Assembly (NCBI GenBank): GCA_963973915.1
Contig: CAXBBM010000007.1
Coordinates: forward strand, 105,515 to 169,514
Length of the DNA stretch: 64,000 nucleotides
Direction of reading: 5' to 3'
Source of the DNA: Polycyclovorans sp002706265
Lineage (GTDB): Bacteria; Pseudomonadota; Gammaproteobacteria; Nevskiales; Nevskiaceae
Shown here: positions 9,617 to 22,285 of the stretch, one piece after another
How positions within the stretch are numbered: the first letter of the stretch is position 1
Layout: each line of letters begins with the position of its first letter
The notes under the pieces: model-generated
What the model was told of the DNA's origin: nothing
What the model saw: the letters and a program-made list of their open reading frames with translations, nothing else
Database searches by the model: none
Position numbers and translations under genes: made by a program

Positions 9617-10123
9617 TCAGGGAACGAACAGTTCGTGGGCGCCGCGCACAATCACCACCAGACCCAGTGCCCACAGGCTGCAGGCGGCAAGATCGAGCGG
9701 CGTGTAGCGCCAGCGGGGAAAATCGGTGATGCCGACCATCGCCGGCACCAGACTGCGGATGGCAGGGATGAAGCGACCGACAAAAATGGCCCAGGGGCCG
9801 TAGCGACGTACCAGGTCTTCGGTGCGCTGCCACTTGTTGAGGTTGCGCAGCACCACGCGGCTCTGCTCCACCTGCGGGCCCAGCGCACGGCCCGCGTAAT
9901 AGCCGACGTGATCGCCCAGCGAGGAGCCGATCAAGGCCATGCCCGCCATCAGCCAAAGATTGGCCGCATCGTTGGCGTAGAGCACCGAGCAGACGATCAC
10001 CAGTAACAGGCTGGGCACGAACAGGCCGATGCCCACGCAGGTTTCCATGAACGCCAGCGCGGGAATCAGCCACAGCGCCTGATCACGGTGGTCACTGGCC
10101 CAGGCAAGCACCCACTCGATCAT
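9617..10123 (-). CDS. DedA-family membrane protein
   Basis: 168 residues with several hydrophobic helices. The motifs FMETCVGIGLFVPSLL, GSSLGDHVGYYAGRALG and the arginine-rich FVGRFIPAIRSLVPAMVGI are DedA/SNARE-associated signatures; the family includes lipid-carrier flippases and other membrane-homeostasis proteins. It begins 5 bp after the DUF1295 stop and is followed 14 bp later by prpF, so it is embedded in the propionate operon. A link to propionate metabolism is not established, and the position may only reflect co-transcription. Confidence 0.88.
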   Translation of the reverse strand: MIEWVLAWASDHRDQALWLIPALAFMETCVGIGLFVPSLLLVIVCSVLYANDAANLWLMAGMALIGSSLGDHVGYYAGRALGPQVEQSRVVLRNLNKWQRTEDLVRRYGPWAIFVGRFIPAIRSLVPAMVGITDFPRWRYTPLDLAACSLWALGLVVIVRGAHELFVP

Positions 10124-10128
10124 GGGCT

Positions 10129-10995
10129 TTAAGCCTTCGGTGGCCGGGGCAGCAGAACCGGCGTGCGCGCCTTGTAGGCTTCGTAATCGGCCTGACCGCC
10201 CCAGGTGGCGTCGGCGCGCTGCTCCAGCATCGGCACGCCGCTCACCTTCATCAGCAGCCACGCCACGAACAGCGGTGACAGCCACCCCAGCCATTGCCAG
10301 CCCGAAAAGGTGGGCGTGGCCATCAGCGCGATGCCGGTCCACAGCACGATTTCACCGAAGTAGTTGGGATGCCGCGACCACGCCCAAAGGCCGGTGGTGA
10401 TGAAGCGGCCGCGATGCGCCGGATCGGCGCGGAAGGCCGACTTCTGCCGATCGGCAATCACCTCGATGGCGAAGCCCGCACACCACACCAGCAGCCCCAG
10501 CGTGGCCAGCGCATCCCAGCCGGCGTCCGCAGGCGCCGTGATGGCGAGCAGCGCGGCCAGCAGGGTCATGAATACCCACAGTCCCTGAAAGGTCCAGGCC
10601 ATCAGAAACCGCCCCCAGTGCGGTTTGATGTCGTCAAAGCGTCCGTCCTTGCCGCTCTGCTTTACCCGTCGAAACAGAAAACTGCCGAGCCGCGTGCACC
10701 ACGCCAGCACCAGTGCGGCCATCACCAGGCCGCGCCCATCGGGCGCCGCCAGCAGTACCGCCAAAACCACCACGCTGGCGTAGGTCAGGGCCCCGGCCAG
10801 GTCGTAGTAATGCTCGGTTTGCGCGAGAAATGACGGCAGGTAAACCAGCCACTGCACGGCAAAGGCAAACAGCGCCAGGGCCGGCAGCAGCGGCCAGCCG
10901 GCAATGGCGTGCTGCCCCGCGTCCACCCACCCCGCAAGCGCCAGAGCGCCTGCCGTGACGGCCACGCAGATGACAAAGGCCACCGAGTTGCGCAT
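10129..10995 (-). CDS. DUF1295 (steroid 5-alpha-reductase-like) membrane protein
   Basis: 288 residues with seven or so hydrophobic segments. The C-terminal LWAWSRHPNYFGEIVLWTGIAL is the hallmark of DUF1295, a family related to steroid 5-alpha-reductases and isoprenylcysteine methyltransferases. The natural substrate is unknown. It lies between acnD (gap 17 bp) and the DedA gene (gap 5 bp) on the same strand, so it is probably co-transcribed with the methylcitrate genes. The start ATG at 10995 has no good ribosome site, suggesting coupling to acnD translation. Confidence 0.87.
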   Translation of the reverse strand: MRNSVAFVICVAVTAGALALAGWVDAGQHAIAGWPLLPALALFAFAVQWLVYLPSFLAQTEHYYDLAGALTYASVVVLAVLLAAPDGRGLVMAALVLAWCTRLGSFLFRRVKQSGKDGRFDDIKPHWGRFLMAWTFQGLWVFMTLLAALLAITAPADAGWDALATLGLLVWCAGFAIEVIADRQKSAFRADPAHRGRFITTGLWAWSRHPNYFGEIVLWTGIALMATPTFSGWQWLGWLSPLFVAWLLMKVSGVPMLEQRADATWGGQADYEAYKARTPVLLPRPPKA

Positions 10996-11012
10996 GGTCG
11001 GGCCGGGACCGC

Positions 11013-13610
11013 TCAGGCGGCCTTCTCGGAGGCCAGAAAATCCACCGCGAAGCGTTGCAGCACACCACCGGCCTGGTACACCGAGACCTCTTCGTTGGAG
11101 TCGAGCCGGCAGATCATGGGCACCTCGACGCGCTCCCCGTTCTTGCGGGTGATGACCAGCGTCATGGTTGCGCGCGGCGCCAATGTGCCTTCCACATCAA
11201 AGGTTTCGGTGCCGTCGATGCCCAGCGTCAGCCGCGTGGTGCCGGGCTGGAATTCCAGCGGCAGCACGCCCATGCCGATGAGATTGGTGCGGTGGATGCG
11301 TTCAAAGCCCTCGGCAGCGATCACCTCAACGCCGGCCAGACGCACGCCCTTCGCCGCCCAGTCGCGCGAGCTGCCTTGCCCGTAGTCGGCCCCGGCGATG
11401 ATGATCAGCGGCTGCTTGCGCTGCAGGTAGGTTTCGATGGCTTCCCACATGCGCACGACCTGCCCTTCCGGCTCGATGCGCGCCAGCGAACCCTGCTTGA
11501 CCTTGCCATCGACCACCGCCATTTCGTTGATGAGCTTGGGGTTGGCAAAGGTGGCGCGCTGCGCGGTGAGGTGGTCGCCGCGGTGGGTGGCGTAGGAATT
11601 GAAGTCTTCTTCCGGCACGCCCATCTTGTGCAGGTACTCGCCGGCGGCGCTGTCCATCATGATGGCGTTGGAGGGCGACAGGTGATCGGTGGTGATGTTG
11701 TCGGGCAGCACCGCCAGCGGGCGCATGCCCTTGAGCGTGCGCTCGCCGGCCAGCGCGCCCTCCCAGTACGGCGGCCGGCGGATGTAGGTGCTCATCTCGC
11801 GCCAGGCGTACAGCGGGCTGATGTGCGCGCCGTCGTCGGCCTCCTTGCGGAACATCGGCTCGTAGACGGCGCGGAACTGGGTGGGGTTGACGCATTTGGC
11901 CACCACTTCATCGATCTCGGCGTCAGACGGCCACAGGTCTTTGAGGGTGACCGGCTTGCCGTCTCGGTCGGTGCCCAGCACGTCTTTTTCGATGTCGAAA
12001 CGCACCGTGCCGGCAATGGCATAGGCCACCACCAGCGGCGGGCTGGCGAGAAACGCCTGCTTGGCATAGGGGTGAATTCGACCGTCGAAGTTGCGGTTGC
12101 CGCTGAGGACGGCGGTGGCGTACAGGTCGCGGTCGATGATTTCCTGCTGGATCTTCGGGTCCAGCGCGCCGCTCATGCCGTTGCAGGTGGTGCAGGCGAA
12201 GGCGACGATGCCGAAGCCGAGTTGTTCCAGCTCGGTGAGCAGCCGGGCTTCGTTGAGATAGCTTTCGACCACCTTGGAGCCGGGCGCCAGCGAGGATTTC
12301 ACCCACGGCTTGCGGGCAAGGCCCGCGCGGTTGGCATTGCGCGCCAGCAGGCCGGCGGCGATCACGTTGCGTGGATTCGAGGTGTTGGTACAGCTGGTGA
12401 TGGCGGCGATGATGACCGCACCGTCCGGCATCTGGCCGTCGGCGGGCGGCGCCCACTGGGCGGCAATGCCACGCGCGGCGAGATCGGAGGTGGGCAGGCG
12501 CTTGTGCGGGTTCGACGGCCCGGCCATGTTGCGGACCACGGTGGAAAGGTCGAACTTCAACACCCGCTCGTATTCCGCCGTTTTCAGCGCGTCGGCCCAC
12601 AGCCCGCAGTGCCGGGCATAGGTTTCGACCAGCTTCACCTGCTCGTCGCTGCGGCCGGTGAGGTTGAGATAGTCCAGCGTGTTCTGGTCGATGAAGAACA
12701 TCGCTGCGGTGGCGCCGTATTCCGGCGCCATGTTGGAGATGGTGGCGCGATCGCCCAGGGTGAGCGCCGCCGCGCCGACACCGTAAAACTCCAGATAGGC
12801 GCCGACGACCTTCGATTGCCGCAGAAACTCGGTCAGCGCCAGCACCACGTCGGTGGCGGTAATGCCTTCGGCGGGCTTGCCGGACAGCTCCACGCCAACG
12901 ATGTCGGGCAGGCGCATCCACGACGCGCGCCCGAGCATCACGTTTTCGGCTTCCAGGCCCCCCACCCCGACGGCGATGACGCCGAGCGCATCGACATGAG
13001 GGGTGTGGCTGTCGGTGCCCACGCAGGTGTCGGGGAAGGCGACGCCGTCGGCCGTGTAGATCACCGGGCTCATTCGCTCCAGGTTGATCTGATGCATGAT
13101 CCCGTTGCCTGGCGGGATCACGTCAACGTTGTGAAACGCCTTCTTGGTCCAGTTGATGAAGTGGAAGCGGTCGTCATTGCGCCGGTCTTCCACGGCGCGG
13201 TTCTTGGCGAACGCGTCCTTTTCAAAACCGCCGTGCTCCACCGCCAGCGAGTGATCGACGATCAACTGCACCGGCACGACGGGATTGACCTTGGCCGGAT
13301 CACCGCCCATGTCGGCAATCGCGTCGCGCAGACCGGCAAGGTCGACGAGGGCGGTCTGCCCGAGGATGTCGTGGCACACCACCCGCGCCGGAAACCACGG
13401 AAAGTCCAGATCACGCTTGCGCTCGATCAACTGCCCCAGCCACGCCTCGACCATTGCCGGATCGCCCTTGCGGACGATGTTTTCCGCATAGACCCGGGAG
13501 GTGTACGGCAGCTTGGCCCAGGCGCCGGGCTCGAGGGCGTCAACCGCCTCGCGCGCGTCGAAATAGTCGAGTTGGGTGCCGGGTAGATTTTTGCGGTGCG
13601 CGGTGTTCAT
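11013..13610 (-). CDS. acnD: Fe/S-dependent 2-methylisocitrate dehydratase AcnD
   Basis: 865 residues. The N-terminus (KNLPGTQLDYFDAREAV, then LPYTSRVYAENIVRK) matches AcnD rather than housekeeping AcnA. The 4Fe-4S ligands are visible in AITSCTNTSNPRN and FACTTCNGMSGAL. The swivelling C-terminal domain contains GADYGQGSSRDWAAKG. AcnD dehydrates 2-methylcitrate to 2-methylaconitate; PrpF, four genes on in this operon, supplies the isomerase that AcnD needs. The start ATG at 13610 begins about 20 bp after the end of an inverted-repeat element (13630-13984). An upstream in-frame extension to 13667 would only translate that repeat and is rejected. Confidence 0.93.
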   Translation of the reverse strand: MNTAHRKNLPGTQLDYFDAREAVDALEPGAWAKLPYTSRVYAENIVRKGDPAMVEAWLGQLIERKRDLDFPWFPARVVCHDILGQTALVDLAGLRDAIADMGGDPAKVNPVVPVQLIVDHSLAVEHGGFEKDAFAKNRAVEDRRNDDRFHFINWTKKAFHNVDVIPPGNGIMHQINLERMSPVIYTADGVAFPDTCVGTDSHTPHVDALGVIAVGVGGLEAENVMLGRASWMRLPDIVGVELSGKPAEGITATDVVLALTEFLRQSKVVGAYLEFYGVGAAALTLGDRATISNMAPEYGATAAMFFIDQNTLDYLNLTGRSDEQVKLVETYARHCGLWADALKTAEYERVLKFDLSTVVRNMAGPSNPHKRLPTSDLAARGIAAQWAPPADGQMPDGAVIIAAITSCTNTSNPRNVIAAGLLARNANRAGLARKPWVKSSLAPGSKVVESYLNEARLLTELEQLGFGIVAFACTTCNGMSGALDPKIQQEIIDRDLYATAVLSGNRNFDGRIHPYAKQAFLASPPLVVAYAIAGTVRFDIEKDVLGTDRDGKPVTLKDLWPSDAEIDEVVAKCVNPTQFRAVYEPMFRKEADDGAHISPLYAWREMSTYIRRPPYWEGALAGERTLKGMRPLAVLPDNITTDHLSPSNAIMMDSAAGEYLHKMGVPEEDFNSYATHRGDHLTAQRATFANPKLINEMAVVDGKVKQGSLARIEPEGQVVRMWEAIETYLQRKQPLIIIAGADYGQGSSRDWAAKGVRLAGVEVIAAEGFERIHRTNLIGMGVLPLEFQPGTTRLTLGIDGTETFDVEGTLAPRATMTLVITRKNGERVEVPMICRLDSNEEVSVYQAGGVLQRFAVDFLASEKAA

Positions 13611-13629
13611 GGGAAATTTCTCTTGTTCC

Positions 13630-13655
13630 GTCATTCCCGCGAAAGCGGGAATCCA
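13630..13655. repeat. Left inverted repeat (REP-like hairpin) of the GIY-YIG element
   Basis: Contains TCATTCCCGCGAAAGCGGGA, a perfect short stem. It is the reverse complement of the right copy apart from about one base. It lies just upstream of the acnD ribosome site, so it may influence acnD mRNA folding. Confidence 0.85.
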
Positions 13656-13659
13656 GTGA

Positions 13660-13945
13660 TCCTGCAATCGGGTCGTAGAGGTCGAGCCATTGCGGGTTCT
13701 CTTTTTCGATCAACTTAAGCTTCCAACTGCGATTCCATTTCTTGATCTGTTTCTCTCGGAGAATGGCCGCTGAGGGATTCTCGGCCGCTTCGAACCAGAC
13801 CAGCCGATGGGTTCTACAGCGCTTGGTGAACCCATCGGCGAGGCCATATTCTGTGTTCCCAGACGCGGCGAACGAGGTCGCTGGTCGCCCCTACATAAAG
13901 CGTTCCATTACGTTTGCTGGCCAAAAGATAAACGTCGTAACTCAT
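13660..13945 (-). pseudogene. GIY-YIG endonuclease-like gene (UPF0213/YhbQ-like), frameshifted
   Basis: From the ATG at 13945 the frame reads MSYDVYLLASKRNGTLYVG, then ATSDLVRRVWEH, a typical GIY-YIG start. After the EH codons (about 13852) it shifts and stops at 13814. Shifting the frame by one base restores the family sequence: GLADGFTKRC, HRLVWFEAAENPSAA, REKQIKKWNRSWKLKLIEK, ENPQWLDLY, then the repeat-encoded SRFRGND tail. The distance between EH and GL is 7 nt where 6 would keep frame, so a 1-nt insertion is the simplest cause. The domain relates to DNA-cutting nucleases; whether these small members move their flanking repeats is not established. The copy here looks inactive unless frameshifting rescues it. 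Confidence 0.8.
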
Positions 13946-13957
13946 TTGTAGGGCCTT

Positions 13958-13984
13958 CTGGATTCCCGCTTCCGCGGGAATGAC
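13958..13984. repeat. Right inverted repeat (REP-like hairpin) of the GIY-YIG element
   Basis: Contains ATTCCCGCTTCCGCGGGAAT with a self-complementary stem. It is inverted relative to the copy at 13630-13655 and lies 33 bp downstream of the prpC stop on the minus strand, so in prpC mRNA it could act as a 3' stabilising or attenuating hairpin. Confidence 0.85.
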
Positions 13985-14016
13985 ACTGAAGGGTTGTTGC
14001 GGGTTGTGAAAGTCCG

Positions 14017-15252
14017 TTACTTGCGCTTGCCAATCGGCACAAACTTAAGGTTCTCAGGGCCGGTGTAGTTGGCCGACGGACGAATGATCTTGCCGTCGAT
14101 GCGCTGTTCAATGATGTGCGCGCTCCAGCCGGCGGTGCGGGCGATCACGAACAGGGGCGTAAACATGGCCGTGGGCACCCCCATCATGTGGTAGCTGACG
14201 GCGCTGAACCAGTCGAGGTTGGGGAACATTTTCTTGATGTCCCACATCACCGTTTCCAGCCGCTCGGCAATGTCGAACATCTTCATGTTGCCTTCTTCCT
14301 TCGACAGGTCGCGGGCCACTTCCTTGATCACCTTGTTGCGCGGATCGCTGACCGTGTACACCGGGTGGCCAAAGCCGATGACCACTTCCTTTTTCTCGAC
14401 GCGGGCCTTGATGTCGGCCTCGGCCTCGTCAGGGCTGTCATAGCGCTTCTGGATCTCGAAGGCCACTTCGTTGGCGCCGCCGTGCTTGGGCCCGCGCAGC
14501 GCGCCGATGCCGCCGCAGATGGCCGAGTACATGTCGGAGCCGGTGCCGGCGACCACCCGCGAGGTGAAGGTGCTGGCGTTGAACTCATGCTCGGCGTACA
14601 GCACCAGCGAGGTGTGCATGGCCTTGACCCACGAATCGCGCGGCTTTTCCTGATGCAGCAGGTGCAGGAAATGCCCGCCGATGGAGTCGTCGTCGGTCTC
14701 CACGTCGATGTAATTGCCATTGAAGGCGAAGTGATACCAGTACAGCAGCATCGAGCCGAGGCTGGCCATCAGCTTGTCGGCGATGTCGCGCGCGCCGGGG
14801 TGGTTGTGGTCGTCCTTCTCGGGCAGCACACAGCCCAGCACCGACACGCCGGTGCGCATCACGTCCATGGGGTGCGCCGAGGGCGGCAGTTGCTCCAGCG
14901 CGGCTTTCACCGCGGCGGGCAGGCCGCGCAGCGCCTTCAGCCTGGCCTTGTAGGCCTTCAGTTCAGCGGCGGTGGGCAGCTTGCCGTGCACCAGCAGGTG
15001 GGCGATTTCCTCGAACTCGCAGGTGGTGGCGACATCGAGAATGTCGTAGCCGCGATAGTGCAGGTCGTTGCCGGTTTTGCCGACGGTGCACAGAGCGGTA
15101 TTGCCGGCCGCAGTGCCGCTCAGCGCGACCGACTTCTTCGGCTTGAAGCCGGGGGTGGGCGCTGCCTCGGTCGCCGCTGCTGCGGCAGGTGCCGCCTCGG
15201 CTTTTGCGGGCGACTTGGCTTTGGCGGCGGCCTTGGGGGGGGTCTTGCTCAT
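14017..15252 (-). CDS. prpC: 2-methylcitrate synthase PrpC
   Basis: 411 residues. It condenses propionyl-CoA with oxaloacetate. The core starts with GFKPKKSVALSGTAAGNTAL, characteristic of PrpC. Catalytic-region motifs include EHEFNASTFTSRVVAGTGSD, GALRGPKHGGANE and GFGHPVYTVSDPRN, matching the citrate-synthase histidines and aspartate. A second citrate synthase (gltA) lies at 46033-47325, which supports the specialised role here. The first 35 or so residues are an Ala/Lys/Pro-rich extension before the conserved core, longer than usual. The start at 15252 has AAGGAGAG upstream. A hairpin GGCGGG/CCCGCC (15271-15287) lies just before the ribosome site. Confidence 0.94.
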   Translation of the reverse strand: MSKTPPKAAAKAKSPAKAEAAPAAAAATEAAPTPGFKPKKSVALSGTAAGNTALCTVGKTGNDLHYRGYDILDVATTCEFEEIAHLLVHGKLPTAAELKAYKARLKALRGLPAAVKAALEQLPPSAHPMDVMRTGVSVLGCVLPEKDDHNHPGARDIADKLMASLGSMLLYWYHFAFNGNYIDVETDDDSIGGHFLHLLHQEKPRDSWVKAMHTSLVLYAEHEFNASTFTSRVVAGTGSDMYSAICGGIGALRGPKHGGANEVAFEIQKRYDSPDEAEADIKARVEKKEVVIGFGHPVYTVSDPRNKVIKEVARDLSKEEGNMKMFDIAERLETVMWDIKKMFPNLDWFSAVSYHMMGVPTAMFTPLFVIARTAGWSAHIIEQRIDGKIIRPSANYTGPENLKFVPIGKRK

Positions 15253-15319
15253 GCGTCTCTCCTTGGGCAGGGCGGGCTGATCCCGCCATCGCGATTCGGC
15301 GGCCTCGGCCGCCCTGGGG

Positions 15320-16204
15320 TCACTTCTTTTTGCTGGCGAACAACGCGTCAAGCTTGTTTTCGAACGCGTGATAGCCGATGGCCTCGTACAGCTCGGCGCG
15401 CGTCTGCATCGTGTCGATGACATTCTTCTGATGCCCGTCGCGGCGCACCGCAGTGTAGACCGCCTCGGCGGCCTTGTTGGCGGCGCGGAAGGCGCTCAGC
15501 GGATACAGCTGGATGCTGACGCCCACCGAGGCCAGCTCTTCCCGCGTGAACAGCGGGGTGGCGCCAAATTCGGTGATGTTGGCCAGCACCGGCACCTTCA
15601 GCGCGTCGACGAATTTCTGGTAGGTGGGCAGGTCGTACGCGGCCTCGGCGAAGATGGCGTCGGCCCCGGCTTCGGCGCAGGCAATGGCACGCTCGATGGC
15701 GGCATCGACGCCATCGACCTGAATCGCATCCGTCCGCGCGATCAGGAAAAAGTCGGGGTCGGTCCTGGCGTCGGCCGCGGCCTTGACCCGGTCCACCATT
15801 TCCGCCTGCGACACGATCTCCTTGCCGGGGCGATGACCGCAGCGCTTGGCGCCCACCTGGTCTTCGAGGTGACAGGCTGCGGCGCCCGCCTTGATCAGGC
15901 TCTTGATCGTGCGTTCGATATTGAACGCGCTGGCGCCGAAACCGGTGTCGATATCGACCAGCAGCGGCAGGTCGCAGACATCGGTGATGCGGCGGGTGTC
16001 GGTGAGCACGTCATCCAGGGTGTTGATGCCCAGGTCGGGCAGTCCCAGCGAGCCGGCCGCCACGCCGCCTCCGGAAAGATAGATGGCCTTGAAACCGGCA
16101 CGTTTCGCCAGCAGGGCGTGGTTGGCGTTGATGGCGCCGATCACCTGCAAAGGCTTTTCAGCGGCAAGGGCAGCGCGAAACCGGGCGCCGGCGGAAGCAG
16201 TCAT
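15320..16204 (-). CDS. prpB: 2-methylisocitrate lyase PrpB
   Basis: 294 residues. It cleaves 2-methylisocitrate into succinate and pyruvate, the last step of the cycle. It has the isocitrate-lyase-superfamily barrel with the metal-site stretch LPLLVDIDTGFG, the catalytic-loop motif KRCGHRPGK and the LIARTDA strand. The start at 16204 is preceded by GGAG. It is the first gene of the cluster, divergent from prpR. A sigma-54-like promoter lies at 16240-16255, as expected for a PrpR-activated operon. Confidence 0.95.
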   Translation of the reverse strand: MTASAGARFRAALAAEKPLQVIGAINANHALLAKRAGFKAIYLSGGGVAAGSLGLPDLGINTLDDVLTDTRRITDVCDLPLLVDIDTGFGASAFNIERTIKSLIKAGAAACHLEDQVGAKRCGHRPGKEIVSQAEMVDRVKAAADARTDPDFFLIARTDAIQVDGVDAAIERAIACAEAGADAIFAEAAYDLPTYQKFVDALKVPVLANITEFGATPLFTREELASVGVSIQLYPLSAFRAANKAAEAVYTAVRRDGHQKNVIDTMQTRAELYEAIGYHAFENKLDALFASKKK

Positions 16205-16239
16205 GGTGCGCTCCTGCAAGGAATAGGACGACGATGCTA

Positions 16240-16255
16240 CCCAATTCCCATGCCA
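16240..16255 (-). promoter_or_regulatory. Candidate sigma-54 (-24/-12) promoter of the prp operon
   Basis: On the minus strand TGGCAT, 5 bases, TTGGG. The spacing is exact for the TGGCAC-N5-TTGCA consensus; the -12 element has GG instead of GC. It lies about 36 bp upstream of the prpB start. PrpR belongs to the sigma-54 activators, which makes the site plausible. Confidence 0.6.
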
Positions 16256-16330
16256 CCCCGCGCGTTTGTCAACAAGCGATGCAGAATCAACGGGATGCAG
16301 GCGCAAGGGACGCACGCGGACCGATGCCGA

Positions 16331-16355
16331 TGTTTCATCCGTTTCATAATGAAAC
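16331..16355. promoter_or_regulatory. Candidate PrpR operator palindrome
   Basis: GTTTCATAATGAAAC at 16341-16355 is a perfect 15-bp palindrome that directly abuts the prpR start codon. A further TGTTTCAT half-site lies at 16331-16338. Three TTTCAT/ATGAAA half-sites in 25 bp suggest an activator binding site that could also repress prpR itself. It lies about 100 bp upstream of the predicted sigma-54 promoter of prpB. The assignment to PrpR is inferred. Confidence 0.55.
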
Positions 16356-17909
<1,554 letters not shown>

Positions 17910-18028
17910 CGTGACGGCTGCGGTTGATCCTCCGTGCGCGGGCGTCTGTCACCCGATTGGGTCTGTCGGGCCGGGCCAAGCGCCGTACCATCAGCGCCTT
18001 CCCCTCCATTCAACGAGCCCGAAACGCC

Positions 18029-19096
18029 ATGCTTCGAAATCTGACCGCTGCCGCATTGCTGCCCCTGGCCCTGCTCGCCGGCTGCGCGAGCGCCCCCGGC
18101 TGGATGGCCCAGCCGGGCACCGGGCGCGCGCCGGTGACCGAGTTCGGCGCCCTGGTCAGCCTCACGCCGGTGGTGCTGACCCCCGCCGAACGCAAGGCGG
18201 CGCTGAGCGGCGCCGACGTCTGGGCCTCGGGCGGCCGGTCGTGGCTGATCGCCGCCGCACCGCAGGGCAACGCGCTGCACGTGTACGACGCGGGCAGTGG
18301 CGGGCTGCTGAAGGTGATCGCCCCCGAAGGCGAGCAGGCGTTCGACCAGCCGCATCGGGTGCACGTGATGGACGACCTGCTGCTGGTGGCCGAACGCGAC
18401 AGCGGCCGCATCCACCTGTTGCAGCTTCCCGATTTCACGCCGCTGCTGCACTTTGGCGCGGGCGACGAGCCGCCGCTGCGCAGCCCGCACTCCATGTGGG
18501 GCGTGCGCATGGCCGACTGGGGCTATCACCTCTTTGTCACCGACAACTACGCCATCGAGAGCAGCAGCCAGACCCAGACCGCGCTGCGTCACCGGGTGAA
18601 GCAGTTCGCGCTGTCCAAAGGCGCGCTGGGCTGGACGGCCCGCGCCATTCGCAGCTTTGGCGCGGCCCGCGGCGACGGCCAGCTCTACGCCGTCGACCCC
18701 ATTGTGGGCGACGCCGCCGATCGCCTGCTGGCGATTGCCGACACCGACCCTCGCGACGCCCGCCGCGTCCGCGTCTACGGGGTCGACGGCCGCTATGCCG
18801 GGCGCAGCTTTGGCGGCGGCGTGTTCCGCTCCAACATCTCCGGCCTGGCGCTGATGACCTGTGGCGATGATGGTCGCGATGGCCTGTGGCTGGCCACCGA
18901 TGGCGGCCCCAACGGCCATTACCTGCACAGCTTCGACCGCGAAACCCTGGATTACCGGGCCACCTTCGCGATGCCCCCGCTGGCGGCGCAGGGCAGCCTC
19001 AGCGTTGCCGGCAATCGGCTCTACGCGGTGCTCGAAAACGGCCAGGTCGCCGGCTTCGAACTGGCCCCGCTGCGCGCGCTGCGGCCGGGCTGCTGA
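18029..19096 (+). CDS. Lipoprotein, probable beta-propeller, unknown function
   Basis: 355 residues. The N-terminus MLRNLTAAALLPLALLAGCA carries a lipobox LAGC. The body has repeated beta-rich blades: WLIAAAPQGNALHVYD, DLLLVAERDSGRIHLLQ, GLWLATDGGPNGHYLHSFD and RLYAVLENGQVAGFEL. This pattern suggests a six- or seven-blade propeller such as the phytase-like or SMP-30-like folds, but no family-specific residue was recognised. The start at 18029 is chosen because the signal peptide begins there; the frame is open upstream to 17924. It lies between prpR and the czc operon, with no obvious partner. Confidence 0.7.
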   Translation: MLRNLTAAALLPLALLAGCASAPGWMAQPGTGRAPVTEFGALVSLTPVVLTPAERKAALSGADVWASGGRSWLIAAAPQGNALHVYDAGSGGLLKVIAPEGEQAFDQPHRVHVMDDLLLVAERDSGRIHLLQLPDFTPLLHFGAGDEPPLRSPHSMWGVRMADWGYHLFVTDNYAIESSSQTQTALRHRVKQFALSKGALGWTARAIRSFGAARGDGQLYAVDPIVGDAADRLLAIADTDPRDARRVRVYGVDGRYAGRSFGGGVFRSNISGLALMTCGDDGRDGLWLATDGGPNGHYLHSFDRETLDYRATFAMPPLAAQGSLSVAGNRLYAVLENGQVAGFELAPLRALRPGC

Positions 19097-19150
19097 GGCC
19101 CGGCAGCATCCTCCCATCGACACGCCGGCACGCCGGCGCCCTGGCCGCCG

Positions 19151-22274
<3,124 letters not shown>

Positions 22275-22285
<11 letters not shown>

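Larger units (their letters stand above)
13630..13984 (-). mobile_element. 355-bp element: GIY-YIG gene remnant bounded by inverted 27-bp repeats
   Basis: Each end carries a near-identical 26-27 bp sequence containing the hairpin ATTCCCGC...GCGGGAAT: 13630-13655 on the left and 13958-13984 on the right. The two copies are in opposite orientation and differ by about one base. Repeats of this kind are scattered in many proteobacterial genomes; translated, they give the familiar tail ...SRFRGND. Between them lies one small minus-strand gene of the GIY-YIG family. The unit sits between prpC and acnD, where an uninterrupted operon would be expected, which suggests insertion. No target-site duplication was identified by eye. 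Confidence 0.7.

Noticed and set aside
11055..13586. An 843-codon plus-strand open frame opposite acnD
   Set aside because: Shadow of acnD; composition is typical of antisense GC-rich frames and no family is recognisable.
13611..13667. Upstream extension of acnD
   Set aside because: The extra residues (HWIPAFAGMT) come from the flanking repeat; AcnD homologues start at the ATG at 13610.
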